Source of the DNA: VRUE01 sp963695835 | Lineage (GTDB): Bacteria > Actinomycetota > Thermoleophilia > Solirubrobacterales > 70-9 | NCBI GenBank assembly: GCA_963695835.1 | Contig: CAVOHR010000001.1 | Coordinates: 744,001 to 808,000, forward strand | DNA: 64,000 nucleotides | Reading direction: 5' to 3' | In this document: piece after piece, positions 12,673-21,023 of the stretch | Position numbering within the stretch: the first letter of the stretch is position 1 | Layout: each line of letters opens with the position of its first letter | Notes under the pieces: generated by a model | What the model was told of the DNA's origin: nothing | Seen by the model: only the letters and a program-made list of their open reading frames with translations | Databases searched by the model: none | Translations under genes and position numbers: made by a program

Positions 12673-12694
12673 GGGGATGGGAGCCCCCATCCCC
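12673..12694. repeat. Inverted repeat in the nth/PAP2 divergent region
   Basis: GGGGATGGG (12673-12681) and CCCATCCCC (12686-12694) pair perfectly around 4 nt. The arm shares the string GGGGATGGG with the large hairpin at 11539-11557. It may be an operator, or a partial copy of the same repeat family. Confidence 0.4.
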
Positions 12695-12729
12695 AAGCAA
12701 GTCGTTAACGGCCGGATTACAATCACCAG

Positions 12730-13509
12730 ATGTCTCGTGCACTTGCCGCGATCGGCTCGCGCCTGCCCCGGGGCTGGGGAGACGCCGGCCGCCAGCTCGG
12801 CATCCTGGTCCTGGTCGACGTCGCCTACGAGCTGGTGCGTGGACTCGCCGACGGCGAGCGCTCGGTGGCGATCGCCCACGGCCGGCAGGTGATCGACCTG
12901 GAGCGCTCCACGCACACCTTCTTCGAACCTTCCCTGCAGGCGTTCTTCCTGCCGGCGCACTGGCTGATCGACTTCGCCAACCAGGTCTACCTCAACAGCC
13001 AGTTCTCGATCACCCTGGCCTTCCTGATCTGGCTCTACCTGTTCCGCAACGAGTCCTATTACTTCGTGCGCAACATGTTCGTCGTCGCGATGGGGCTGGC
13101 GCTGGTCGGCTACACGCTCTACCCGACCGCGCCGCCACGGATGTTCCCGGAGCGCGGCTTCGTCGACACGATCACCGACTTCTCCAACGTCAACCACGAC
13201 TCGACGCTGGCGAAGATCTTCATCAACCCCTATGCGGCGGTGCCGAGCATGCACTGCGCCTTCGCGCTGATGATCGGCGGGGCCGGGGTGCGGGTGGCCC
13301 GCCACCGCGTCACCAAGGCCTTCTGGGTCGCCTGGCCGCTGCTGGTCGCCTGGGTCGTGATCGTCACCGCCAACCACTACTGGTTCGACATCGGGCTCGG
13401 CTGGATGGTCGCCGCCACTTCGGCTCTAGTCGCCCACCGGCTGCTGGCCCGAGCTCGCCCCGAGGCCTGGTCGTGGCGGACGGGTCAGCCGCAAGAGGCT
13501 GAGGCCTAG
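12730..13509 (+). CDS. PAP2-superfamily integral membrane phosphatase
   Basis: 259 residues with five or six hydrophobic helices. The lipid-phosphatase motifs are PTAPPRMFPERG, AVPSMHCAFAL (catalytic His) and TANHYWFDIGLGW (nucleophile His), in the order seen in the Aur1/inositol phosphorylceramide-synthase-like branch of PAP2 proteins. It is followed 4-31 nt later by a phosphatidylinositol-phosphate-synthase-like gene and then by Ino1. Dephosphorylation of phosphatidylinositol phosphate is therefore an attractive inferred role. ATG start. Confidence 0.75.
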   Translation: MSRALAAIGSRLPRGWGDAGRQLGILVLVDVAYELVRGLADGERSVAIAHGRQVIDLERSTHTFFEPSLQAFFLPAHWLIDFANQVYLNSQFSITLAFLIWLYLFRNESYYFVRNMFVVAMGLALVGYTLYPTAPPRMFPERGFVDTITDFSNVNHDSTLAKIFINPYAAVPSMHCAFALMIGGAGVRVARHRVTKAFWVAWPLLVAWVVIVTANHYWFDIGLGWMVAATSALVAHRLLARARPEAWSWRTGQPQEAEA

Positions 13510-13540
13510 AGGGATGCCCTCTTGGGTTAGCCTCACGCCA

Positions 13541-14206
13541 ATGGATTCGTCGGCTCCTTCCCGGGCCCGGGGCGGCCGCCGCAACGGGCGTCAACCCCGC
13601 AACGGCCAGGAGCTCCGCAGCTACGCCCGCGAGCGGCTTATCGAGTCGCGGCTGACCCCGAACGCGATCTCGGTCGCCGGCCTGGTCGGCAACCTGATCG
13701 CCGCGGTGCTGGTCACCCAGCACCTCTTCTTCCTCGCCGGGGTCGCCTTCGTCCTCGGCTCGACGTTGGACACGCTCGACGGCCGCTACTCGCGGATGTC
13801 GGGCAAGGGGACGCTGTTCGGCGCCTTCCTCGACTCGACCCTGGACCGGATCGAGGAGGGGATCGTGCTCGCCGCCGTCGCCGGCTACTTCGCCGCCACG
13901 GGCCAGGATTTCGCCGCCGCGATGTGCGTCGTCGCGGTGCTCGGCTCGCTGATGGTCTCCTACACCCGCGCCCGCGCCGAGGCGCTCGGTGTCGAGTGCA
14001 AGGTGGGATTGGCCACGCGGCCCGTGCGGGTAGTCATACTCTCGATTGGTCTGGTCTTCGCCAAGGGCGCCGGGCTCGGCGACTTCGAGTTGCTGGCGCC
14101 CGCGGTCTACACGATCGCGGCGCTGACCATCGTCACGACGATCCAGCGCGTATGGCACGTCCGGAACGAGCTATCCAGAGAAGCCCAGGGGCCGAACGGC
14201 CTGTAA
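13541..14206 (+). CDS. CDP-alcohol phosphatidyltransferase, likely phosphatidylinositol-phosphate synthase
   Basis: About 221 residues and multi-spanning. The CDP-alcohol signature is complete: DTLDGRYSRMSGKGTLFGAF followed by LDSTLDR, with all four metal-binding Asp; Ser replaces the usual Ala before Arg. The FGAFLDSTLDR form is that of actinobacterial PIP synthases (PgsA1), which join CDP-diacylglycerol and inositol 1-phosphate. Ino1, which makes inositol phosphate, is the next gene, supporting that substrate. The ATG at 13541 is preferred; an in-frame ATG at 13514 would add nine residues. Confidence 0.8.
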   Translation: MDSSAPSRARGGRRNGRQPRNGQELRSYARERLIESRLTPNAISVAGLVGNLIAAVLVTQHLFFLAGVAFVLGSTLDTLDGRYSRMSGKGTLFGAFLDSTLDRIEEGIVLAAVAGYFAATGQDFAAAMCVVAVLGSLMVSYTRARAEALGVECKVGLATRPVRVVILSIGLVFAKGAGLGDFELLAPAVYTIAALTIVTTIQRVWHVRNELSREAQGPNGL

Positions 14207-14271
14207 CCGCAGGGGGCCGCGGGTTTGCTTTGCCAGCCAGTCAGTCAGATCGAGAGAGGACTTAGAGCTTG

Positions 14272-15447
14272 ATGAGTGAGACCAACGGCAGCAACGGGTC
14301 CGTGCAGGCCGACGACAAGGTCCGCGTCGCGATTGTCGGCGTCGGCAACTGCGCCAACTCCTTCATCCAGGGTGTCCACTACTACAGGGACGCCGACCCC
14401 GGCGAGGAAGTGCCCGGCCTGATGCACGTCGACCTCGGCGGCTACCACGTCCGCGACATCGAGTTCGTTGCCGCCTTCGACATCGACTCCGAGAAGGTCG
14501 GCAAGGACCTCTCCGAGGCGATCTGGTCCGGCCAGAACAACACGATCAAGTTCGCCGACGTCCCTGAGCTCGGCGTCAGGGTCGAGCGCGGGATGACCCA
14601 CGACGGCCTCGGCAAGTACCTCAAGGAGAAGATCACCAAAGCGCCGGGCGAGACCGCCGACATCGTCGGCATCCTCAAGGAGACGAAGGCCGACGTGCTG
14701 GTCTGCTACCTGCCGGTCGGCTCCGAGCAGGCGACCAAGTGGTACGTCGAGCAGGCGCTGAAGGCCGGCGTCGGCTTCGTCAACTGCCTGCCGGTCTTCA
14801 TCGCCCGCGAGGACTACTGGGACAAGCGCTTCGAGGAGGCCGGGCTGCCGATCGTCGGCGACGACATCAAGTCGCAGGTCGGGGCGACGATCGTCCACCG
14901 CCAGCTCGCCCGCCTCTTCCACGACCGCGGCGTGCGGATGGAGCGCACCTCGCAGCTCAACGTCGGCGGCAACATGGACTTCTACAACATGCTCGAGCGC
15001 GAGCGGCTCGACTCGAAGAAGATCTCGAAGACCAACGCGGTCACCTCGATCATGGGCCACGAGCTGCCGGCCGAGGACGTCCACGTCGGTCCCTCCGACT
15101 ACGTCCCCTGGCTTACCGATCGTAAGTGGGCGCACATCCGCCTCGAGGGCAAGGCCTTCGGCGATGTGCCGCTCAACGTCGAGCTGAAGCTCGAGGTCTG
15201 GGACTCGCCGAACTCGGCCGGCGTCGTCATCGACGCCGTGCGGATTCTCAAGCTGGCGCTCAACAACGGGATCGCCGGACAGCTCGACGGGCCCTCCAGC
15301 TACCTGATGAAGTCGCCGCACAGCCAGCGGCCGGACGACGAGGCGCGCGAGCAGACCGAGGAGTTCATCGCCAAGCACGCGCGCGGCAAGGGCTTGGCGG
15401 CCGGCGCCACGAAGGCGGCCGGCGCCGAGACGAAGGCCGGGACCTGA
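14272..15447 (+). CDS. ino1: Inositol-3-phosphate synthase
   Basis: 391 residues. It isomerises glucose 6-phosphate to inositol phosphate using NAD. The N-terminal Rossmann motif is VRVAIVGVGNCANSFIQGV; later signatures are FVNCLPVFIA, GDDIKSQVGATIVHR, QLNVGGNMDFYNML and EVWDSPNSAGVVIDAVR, the actinobacterial/archaeal type of MIPS. A TTG three bases upstream (14269) is also in frame. Together with the two preceding genes it forms a phosphatidylinositol biosynthesis block; mycothiol is another possible sink for its product. Confidence 0.92.
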   Translation: MSETNGSNGSVQADDKVRVAIVGVGNCANSFIQGVHYYRDADPGEEVPGLMHVDLGGYHVRDIEFVAAFDIDSEKVGKDLSEAIWSGQNNTIKFADVPELGVRVERGMTHDGLGKYLKEKITKAPGETADIVGILKETKADVLVCYLPVGSEQATKWYVEQALKAGVGFVNCLPVFIAREDYWDKRFEEAGLPIVGDDIKSQVGATIVHRQLARLFHDRGVRMERTSQLNVGGNMDFYNMLERERLDSKKISKTNAVTSIMGHELPAEDVHVGPSDYVPWLTDRKWAHIRLEGKAFGDVPLNVELKLEVWDSPNSAGVVIDAVRILKLALNNGIAGQLDGPSSYLMKSPHSQRPDDEAREQTEEFIAKHARGKGLAAGATKAAGAETKAGT

Positions 15448-15452
15448 GGTAG

Positions 15453-15473
15453 GAGCCCGCCTGGCGCGGGCTC
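15453..15473 (+). terminator. Hairpin after ino1
   Basis: GAGCCCGC (15453-15460) pairs with GCGGGCTC (15466-15473) around 5 nt, followed by only two T. It is a weak terminator-like hairpin 5 nt after the ino1 stop. Confidence 0.5.
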
Positions 15474-15488
15474 TTATCCTCCATCCTC

Positions 15489-16790
15489 GTGTCGGCCAAG
15501 CCCCTCTCGATAGCCCAGGTCACGCCCCACCGGCGGGGCACCCGCAACCGGGTCAACGAGTTCGTCCGGCGGCTCTCCGAGCAGCTCGAGCGGCGCGGCC
15601 ACGAGGTGCTGACGGTTGCCGCCGGCGAGTCGGTCAAGCGGCGGCTGGGCGCCAACTCGCTCGACATCGTCCACGTCCACGAGCCCTTCGCCCCCAGCGT
15701 CTCCTCGGCGGCGCTGCGCCACTCCTTCGCCCTCAACGTCGCCACCTTCCACAAACCGCAGGAGCGGGTCCTCTCGACCCAGGTGGCGCGGCCGCTGGTC
15801 GAGCTCTTCTTCGGCCGGCTCGACGCGCGGACCGTGACGTCGCCGGCAACCAGGGCCTTGCTGGAGCGCTACTTCCCCGGCCCCTACGAGCTGGTCGAAC
15901 CGGCCGCCGGCGGGCGCGACTGGTCCGCGGTCGCGGACGAGTTCGAAGCGATCTACCGCCGCCTCGTCGCCCGCCGCCACGATCCCGCCGGCAACGCCGC
16001 GGTGCGGCGGCGGATCGCCGAGCGGCCGCTGATCGAGGTCGACCTGCACATGCACACCGACCACTCGCCGGACTGCGCGACCCCGGTCGAGGTGCTGCTG
16101 GAGACGGCCCGTGACCGCGGCCTCGGCGCGATCGCGATCACCGACCACAACGAGGTCTCCGGGGCGCTGGAGGCGCAGCGGATCGCCGCCGAGATGGGCG
16201 ACGTCAGGGTGATCGTCGCCGAGGAGGTGAAGACCGCCGAGCAGGGCGAGGTGATCGGCCTCTTCCTCGAGCAGAAGATCCCGCGCGGGATGACGATGGC
16301 CGAGACGATCGCCGCGATCCGCCGCCAGGGCGGCCTCGTCTACGTGCCGCACCCGTTCGACCGCTTCCACTCGGTCCCCGACTACGAGCACCTGCTCGAC
16401 ATCGTCGAGGAGATCGACATCATCGAGGTCTTCAACCCGCGGGTGGCGCTGACCGCCTTCAACGAGGAGGCCGAGCGCTTCGCCCGCAAGTACCGGATCG
16501 TGCCGGGCGCCGGCTCCGACAGCCACGTCGCCCAGGGGCTGGGCAGCGTGCGGGTGCGGATCCACGACTTCGACGGGCCGGCCGAGTTCCTCGAGGCGAT
16601 GCGCGACGCCGACATCACCCGCAAGCACAAGAACCTGGTCTACGTGCAGGCGCTGAAGCTGCTGCAGACGGCGGGGCGGCCGAAGGCGCCGAAGCGCAGC
16701 GTCCCCGACGCCAAGCCGGTCCGCGGCGGGCGGCCGCGGAAGCGGCGCTCGGTCGGCGGTATCTCCGGCAAGACCACCGGCAAGAGCTGA
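15489..16790 (+). CDS. Fusion of a shortened GT4-like domain with a PHP phosphoesterase
   Basis: 433 residues. Residues 1-130 look like the N-terminal half of a family-4 glycosyltransferase (IAQVTPHRRGTRNRVNEFVR, DIVHVHEPFAP, TFHKPQER). The C-terminal GT helix RDWSAVADEFEAIYRRLVAR follows almost at once, so the nucleotide-sugar-binding domain with its ExFG-type motif is missing. From about 180 comes a PHP domain with EVDLHMHTDHSPD, AIAITDHNE, YVPHPFDRFH and GAGSDSHVAQG, the metal ligands of PHP phosphatases and nucleases. The C-terminal tail is Lys/Arg-rich. GTG start. The function is unknown; being next to the inositol-lipid genes, a phosphoesterase role there is possible. Confidence 0.7.
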   Translation: MSAKPLSIAQVTPHRRGTRNRVNEFVRRLSEQLERRGHEVLTVAAGESVKRRLGANSLDIVHVHEPFAPSVSSAALRHSFALNVATFHKPQERVLSTQVARPLVELFFGRLDARTVTSPATRALLERYFPGPYELVEPAAGGRDWSAVADEFEAIYRRLVARRHDPAGNAAVRRRIAERPLIEVDLHMHTDHSPDCATPVEVLLETARDRGLGAIAITDHNEVSGALEAQRIAAEMGDVRVIVAEEVKTAEQGEVIGLFLEQKIPRGMTMAETIAAIRRQGGLVYVPHPFDRFHSVPDYEHLLDIVEEIDIIEVFNPRVALTAFNEEAERFARKYRIVPGAGSDSHVAQGLGSVRVRIHDFDGPAEFLEAMRDADITRKHKNLVYVQALKLLQTAGRPKAPKRSVPDAKPVRGGRPRKRRSVGGISGKTTGKS

Positions 16791-17452
16791 TGCAGCCGAG
16801 CCGCGCGAAAGGAGCCGCGGCCGGTTCGTCAAAGAGAGCGGCCAGCGTGCCGGCCACCGACGACGAGATCAAGGAGAAGTACCTCGAGCGGGCGATCCGC
16901 GAGCTCAACCAGCTGAACCACGAGCTACAGGACTGCCCGCACTGCCCGCGCGGCAAGCTGATGCCGGTGCTCGGCTCGGGCCACCCGCAGGCCGACGTCT
17001 TGATGGTCAAGCACGCCCCGGGCGTCGCCGAGATCGAAGAGGGCGTCGCCTTCTACGGGCGGGCCGGCAACGCGCTGATGAAAAGCTTCAAGCGGCTGGG
17101 GATCGACCCGCTGGTCGTCTACGGAACGCTCTGCGTCAAGTGCCCGATCGCCGAGCCCGACCTGGCGGCCGAGGAGTGCCTGCGGCGGCTGCTCACCGAG
17201 CTGGCGGTCGTGCAGCCGAAGATCGTCGTCGTGATGGGCGAGCCGGCGCTGCGCGTCCTCAACGGCCTCGAGGCGCCGCTCTCGCGCCCGGTCGAGCCGC
17301 GGGCCGGCGAGATCCAGGCCTTCACGCCGACGATCGACGCCCTCTACACCCCCGACATCGACGAGTCGCTCGACGAAGAGAGCGCCAAGCAGCGCTTCTG
17401 GCGGGCCTTCCGCATGCTCGGCACCTGGTACGAGGACCTGCCGCCCTACTGA
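16790..17452 (+). CDS. Divergent family 4-like uracil-DNA glycosylase
   Basis: 220 residues. The fold and iron-sulfur pattern of family 4 UDG are visible: CPHCPRGKL near the start, VAFYGRAGNALMKSFKRLGI, GTLCVKCPI and KIVVVMGEPALRVL. Two catalytic motifs are altered. The usual GE[AG]PG is KHAPG, and the usual HPS loop near the C-terminus reads YTPDID. Activity may therefore be changed or lost. The ATG overlaps the stop of the PHP-fusion gene (TGATG), so the two are co-translated. Confidence 0.65.
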   Translation: MQPSRAKGAAAGSSKRAASVPATDDEIKEKYLERAIRELNQLNHELQDCPHCPRGKLMPVLGSGHPQADVLMVKHAPGVAEIEEGVAFYGRAGNALMKSFKRLGIDPLVVYGTLCVKCPIAEPDLAAEECLRRLLTELAVVQPKIVVVMGEPALRVLNGLEAPLSRPVEPRAGEIQAFTPTIDALYTPDIDESLDEESAKQRFWRAFRMLGTWYEDLPPY

Positions 17453-17487
17453 GGTGGGGGAGGGCACCCCGGTCCCTCCTCTACGGG

Positions 17488-18264
17488 TTAGGGGGCGGCG
17501 GACTCGGCTAGGGCGAGCATCGGCTCGACCTTGGCGCTTGCGAGACCTCGGACTACGACCGTATCGAGGGCGGTGTAGGCCGCCAGGGACTTCTGGGCGG
17601 TGCCGGCGTCCGGGGCCGCTACGCCCACCGTGCCCTCGGGCTCGGCGAGGCGGTCGAAGTGGTTGCGGTAGCCGGCGTGGAGGTCGCGGTAGAAGGACTC
17701 CTCCCTGGCGAGGCGCTCGGCGGCGTCGGGGCCGACGGCGGTGCGGACGTAGCCGAAGACGGGGGGCGTCTCACGGCCGGTCTCTTCGGCACCGGCCTCG
17801 ACCCGGCGGTGGGCGCGGGCGGCGAACTCGGGGGTCATCCAGTTGAAGAAGGCGCCGTCGAAGGCGGCGCCGGCCAGGGCGCACATCTTCGGGCCCATCG
17901 CCGCCAGGACGAGGCGGACGCCCGGCAGCTGCTCCCGCAGCTCCGGCAGCGACTCGCGCATCCGCGTCAGCGGCTTCTCCGAGAAGCCGGCGCCGACGCC
18001 GAGCCAGAGCCGCGCCGGGTCGAGGCCGGTGCGCTCGAGGTCGGCGGCGATCTGCTCGGGCGGGGTGCGGTCGAGGGCGATCACGGCGACGCCGAGGTCG
18101 ACCTCGGGCGCCGCGGCGGCGAACTCGGCCAGCGTCTCCAGCCCCTTGGCGCCGGGATGGTCGTTCGACCACATCGAGTCGTAGCCGAGCTCGGCGCAGC
18201 GGGCCGCCAGCGGGCGCGCCACGTCTGGATCGAGCCCGGCCGCTACTCCAAATCCCCGGCTCAT
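17488..18264 (-). CDS. LLM-class (luciferase-like) F420-dependent oxidoreductase
   Basis: 258 residues with a TIM-barrel pattern: GFGVAAGLDPDVARPLAARC, LGYDSMWSNDHP, PARLWLGVGAGFSE and LVLAAMGPKMCALAG match flavin/F420-dependent LLM enzymes. The protein is shorter than the usual 300-340 residues. The substrate is unknown. The ribosome site GGAGGAGG lies 6-8 nt before the ATG. It follows the RlmD-type gene on the same strand, but a strong hairpin separates them. Confidence 0.75.
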   Translation of the reverse strand: MSRGFGVAAGLDPDVARPLAARCAELGYDSMWSNDHPGAKGLETLAEFAAAAPEVDLGVAVIALDRTPPEQIAADLERTGLDPARLWLGVGAGFSEKPLTRMRESLPELREQLPGVRLVLAAMGPKMCALAGAAFDGAFFNWMTPEFAARAHRRVEAGAEETGRETPPVFGYVRTAVGPDAAERLAREESFYRDLHAGYRNHFDRLAEPEGTVGVAAPDAGTAQKSLAAYTALDTVVVRGLASAKVEPMLALAESAAP

Positions 18265-18287
18265 CGGCCTCCTCCGCCTTCCGGCAT

Positions 18288-18318
18288 CACGTTTTCCACG
18301 GAATACATGGAAAACGTG
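18288..18318. promoter_or_regulatory. 11-bp perfect inverted repeat
   Basis: CACGTTTTCCA (18288-18298) and TGGAAAACGTG (18308-18318) are exact complements around 9 nt. It begins right after the TAA of the methyltransferase gene and ends 23 nt before the LLM start. There is no T run, so an operator for the LLM gene or a processing hairpin fits as well as a terminator. Confidence 0.5.
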
Positions 18319-19665
18319 TTACTCCCTGCTCCGCTCGAGCAATGCCACGCACTCGATGTGGGGGGTCTGGGGAAACATGTCGACCGGTCGCACGCGGGTC
18401 AGCCTATAGCCGGCCTCGACCATCTGCGCCGCGTTCGGGGCGAGTGTGGTCGGGTTGCAGGAGACGTAGACGATCCGCTGCGCTTCGCACTCGAGCACCC
18501 GCCGCACGATCTTCTGCGAGAGGCCGGCGCGGGGCGGGTCGAGCAGGATCACGTCGGGCCTGCCGGCCCGCTCGACCAGCGGCCGCAGGCCGGTGCGGGC
18601 GCTGCCGGCGAGGAAGTGGGCGTTCTCGATCCCGTTGCGCTCGGCGTTGCGCTCGGCGTCGGCGATCGCCTGCGGGATCAACTCCAGCCCCCAGACCTCG
18701 CCGGCCCGCGCGGCCATCGTCAGGCCGATCGTGCCGATCCCGCAGTAGAGGTCGAAGAGCCGCTCGCCGCCGCTCAGCGCGGCGTAGGAGGCGGTGACCC
18801 CGTAGAGCTTCTCGGCCATCTCGGTGTTGGTCTGGAAGAAGGCGTTGTGGGAGATCTCGAAGTCGAGTCCGCAGAGCTTCTCGTGCAGGGTCTCCTCGCC
18901 GAGCGCGCCGGTCGGCCCGTCGCTGCCGCCGGCGCCGGGCTCGATCACGGTGTGGAGGTCGACCGGCGGCTTCGGGAAGCGCGACGGTGTGGTGACGAGG
19001 CGGGTCTGGATCTGCCCGGTGCGCCGCCCCTCGCGCACCACCAGGTTGCAGAGCACGCCCTCGCCGCTCGGCCGGTCGTAGGGCGCGACCGCTTCGGCGC
19101 ACGCCCATTCGCGCACCTCGTTGCGCGCCGCGTTGCCGCGCTCGGAGGCGAGCAGGCAGTCCTCGACGCCGACGATCAGGTCCCAGCGGCCCGGCGCGTG
19201 GAAGCCGAGGATCGTCTCGCCCGCGCGCGCGCCCCAGGAGTATTCGAGCTTGTTGCGGTAGCGCCACTGCTCCAGCGCCGGCTCGATCTCCTCCAGCTCG
19301 AAGCCGTCGAGGGCGCCGATCCGCCGCAGCGCCTCGTCGACCTGGTCGCGCTTGTGGACGAGCTGCTGCTCGTAGTCGAGACCCTGCCACGGCGCGCCCG
19401 GGCAGGGCTCGCCTTCGTGGGTGCAGCGGTCGGCGACCCGGTCGGCGCCGCCGTGCAGCAGCTCGACCGTCCGTGCCTCGGCGAAGCGGCGCTTCGCCTT
19501 GGTGACCTCGGCGCGGACCCGGTCGCCGGGCAGGCCGCCGGCGACGAAGACGACGAAGCCGCCGCTGCGGGCGACGCCCCGCCCGCCGAAGGCAAGCGAA
19601 TCGACCTCGAGGTCGAGCAGCTCGCCACGGCGCGGCCGGGCCGCGGTCTCGCCGCCCGCCTCCAT
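18319..19665 (-). CDS. 23S rRNA (uracil-5-)-methyltransferase, RlmD/RumA family
   Basis: 448 residues. The N-terminal TRAM-like domain reads LDSLAFGGRG-type (DSLAFGGRGVARSGGFVVFV). The SAM domain has FFQTNTEMAEKLY, LFDLYCGIGTIGLT, LLDPPRAGL, YVSCNPTTLAPN with the catalytic Cys, and PQTPHIECVALLE, diagnostic of m5U methyltransferases of the TrmA/RumA group. A Cys cluster for an iron-sulfur centre (CTHEGEPCPGAPW) is partly present. The ATG abuts the stop of the phasin-like gene (TAGATG). Confidence 0.88.
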   Translation of the reverse strand: MEAGGETAARPRRGELLDLEVDSLAFGGRGVARSGGFVVFVAGGLPGDRVRAEVTKAKRRFAEARTVELLHGGADRVADRCTHEGEPCPGAPWQGLDYEQQLVHKRDQVDEALRRIGALDGFELEEIEPALEQWRYRNKLEYSWGARAGETILGFHAPGRWDLIVGVEDCLLASERGNAARNEVREWACAEAVAPYDRPSGEGVLCNLVVREGRRTGQIQTRLVTTPSRFPKPPVDLHTVIEPGAGGSDGPTGALGEETLHEKLCGLDFEISHNAFFQTNTEMAEKLYGVTASYAALSGGERLFDLYCGIGTIGLTMAARAGEVWGLELIPQAIADAERNAERNGIENAHFLAGSARTGLRPLVERAGRPDVILLDPPRAGLSQKIVRRVLECEAQRIVYVSCNPTTLAPNAAQMVEAGYRLTRVRPVDMFPQTPHIECVALLERSRE

Positions 19666-20115
19666 CTACCCCAGTTTCTTCCGCGCCCGCCGCGCCGCCT
19701 GGGTCGCCTGCTTGCGCACCGGCGCGGTCCGCCCGCCGACCTCTTTGCGCGCCTGTTTGACCAGCCGTTCGAGCTCTTTCAGCAGGCTGTCGGTCTGCCG
19801 GCGACCTCGTTTGACCAGGTCGGCGACCATCTTTTCGGCGTCGCCGCGGGTCATCCGGCCGCGCTTCACCGCGTCGTCGACGACCTCCTGCAGGCGGTCG
19901 CGGCTGAGCGTGACGCTGTGTTCGAGGCTCTCGCGGAACTGCTCGACGCTCTTGTCGAGGCCGGTGACGGGGGCGCCGCGGCCAGTCGACCTTTTCGCCG
20001 CTTTCGCTTTCGCTTTCGGTTTGGCTTTTTTCGCCGCTTTGCGCGCAGAGGTTTTCCTGGCGCCGGCTTTCGTTTTTTTCGCCGCTTTGCCGGATGCCTG
20101 TTTTTTCTCCGCCAT
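19666..20115 (-). CDS. Phasin-like / histone-like Lys-Ala-rich protein
   Basis: 149 residues. The first 45 are Lys/Ala-rich, like bacterial histone H1-type tails (KKTKAGARKTSARKAAKKAK). The rest is a predicted amphipathic helix bundle with VEQFRESLEHSVTLSRDRLQ and VDDAVKRGRMTRGDAEKMVA, resembling the poly(hydroxyalkanoate) granule-associated family. It may bind granules, DNA or both. Its stop abuts the start of the methyltransferase gene. Confidence 0.6.
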   Translation of the reverse strand: MAEKKQASGKAAKKTKAGARKTSARKAAKKAKPKAKAKAAKRSTGRGAPVTGLDKSVEQFRESLEHSVTLSRDRLQEVVDDAVKRGRMTRGDAEKMVADLVKRGRRQTDSLLKELERLVKQARKEVGGRTAPVRKQATQAARRARKKLG

Positions 20116-20173
20116 GCTCTGTCGCCTCCTGGGTCGGTGGAAGGGTGGATGGTGCTGGAGCTGTGAACTGTGA

Positions 20174-21004
20174 CTATCTCACCACTGTCGACGCCGGGCA
20201 GTCAAATACCACCTCGACCGGGGCGTGATCGGAGAGACGCAGGGCGAGCCCGTCGCGATGCAGCTCGCGCCGTTGGGGCGGCCACTGCGCCGGCGGCTCG
20301 ACGGTCTCCAGGCCGCGCACCAGCAGGTGGTCGACCGCATTCGGCCCGGTTGGAGCGGCGAGCCCGAAGCGCTCGCGGAGCCGCTCGAAGACCCCGGGGC
20401 TCTCCGCCGGGCGCAGGTTGAGGTCGCCGCCGAGCAGCAGCGGCGCCTCGCCGGCCCACTCCGAGGCGGCGCTCGCCGCCGCCAGCACGTCCTCCACCGC
20501 GAGCGCCGGACGGTCGTCGGTGGCGTGGAGGTTGGCGACGCAGACGCCGGCCCCGGTGCGGGTGAAGGCCATCGCCCGGCGCTCCGGCCGGCCGGCGTGG
20601 ATCGTCAGCTCGCGCCGCTCGACGATCGCCCCCACCCCGCTGCGGATCAAGGTGAGGTTCGAGCCGCCCTCGCCGGAGGCGACCAGGTCGGGGTTGAGTC
20701 GCGCCGCCAGGGCGCGCACCGAGCCGAGCGAGTTGCGCGAGGTCAGCGCCCGGTGCGGCTCGGCGCCGCAGGCGCGGGCGAGCGGCGCGGCGAAGCGCGG
20801 CGGGCACTCCTGCAGCAGCGCCACGTCCCACTCCGCACCGGCCAGCAGCTCGGCGAACGCAGACAGCAGGTCGCGGTTGACCTGGACGTGGGTCGCGCTG
20901 CGCTCGGTCACGCGCAGCAGGCGCGAGCGCCAGGTGAACAGGGCCGGGTCGGGCGGGAAGTCGCGGCCATGGAAGAGGTTCCAGGACAGGGCGGTCAGTC
21001 GCAC
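20174..21004 (-). CDS. Endonuclease/exonuclease/phosphatase-family protein
   Basis: 276 residues with the EEP fold: LTALSWNLFHGRDFPP, WDVALLQECPPRF with the metal Glu, GVCVANLHATDDRP, LLLGGDLNLRP and LSDHAPVEV at the C-terminus. There is no signal peptide, so it is cytosolic. The substrate is unknown. The GTG at 21004 is chosen because longer versions overlap argF on the other strand and have no family similarity. It is divergent from argF with a 19-nt gap that must hold both promoters. Confidence 0.75.
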   Translation of the reverse strand: MRLTALSWNLFHGRDFPPDPALFTWRSRLLRVTERSATHVQVNRDLLSAFAELLAGAEWDVALLQECPPRFAAPLARACGAEPHRALTSRNSLGSVRALAARLNPDLVASGEGGSNLTLIRSGVGAIVERRELTIHAGRPERRAMAFTRTGAGVCVANLHATDDRPALAVEDVLAAASAASEWAGEAPLLLGGDLNLRPAESPGVFERLRERFGLAAPTGPNAVDHLLVRGLETVEPPAQWPPQRRELHRDGLALRLSDHAPVEVVFDCPASTVVR

Positions 21005-21023
21005 GGCGCGTAGTATCCGCCGC

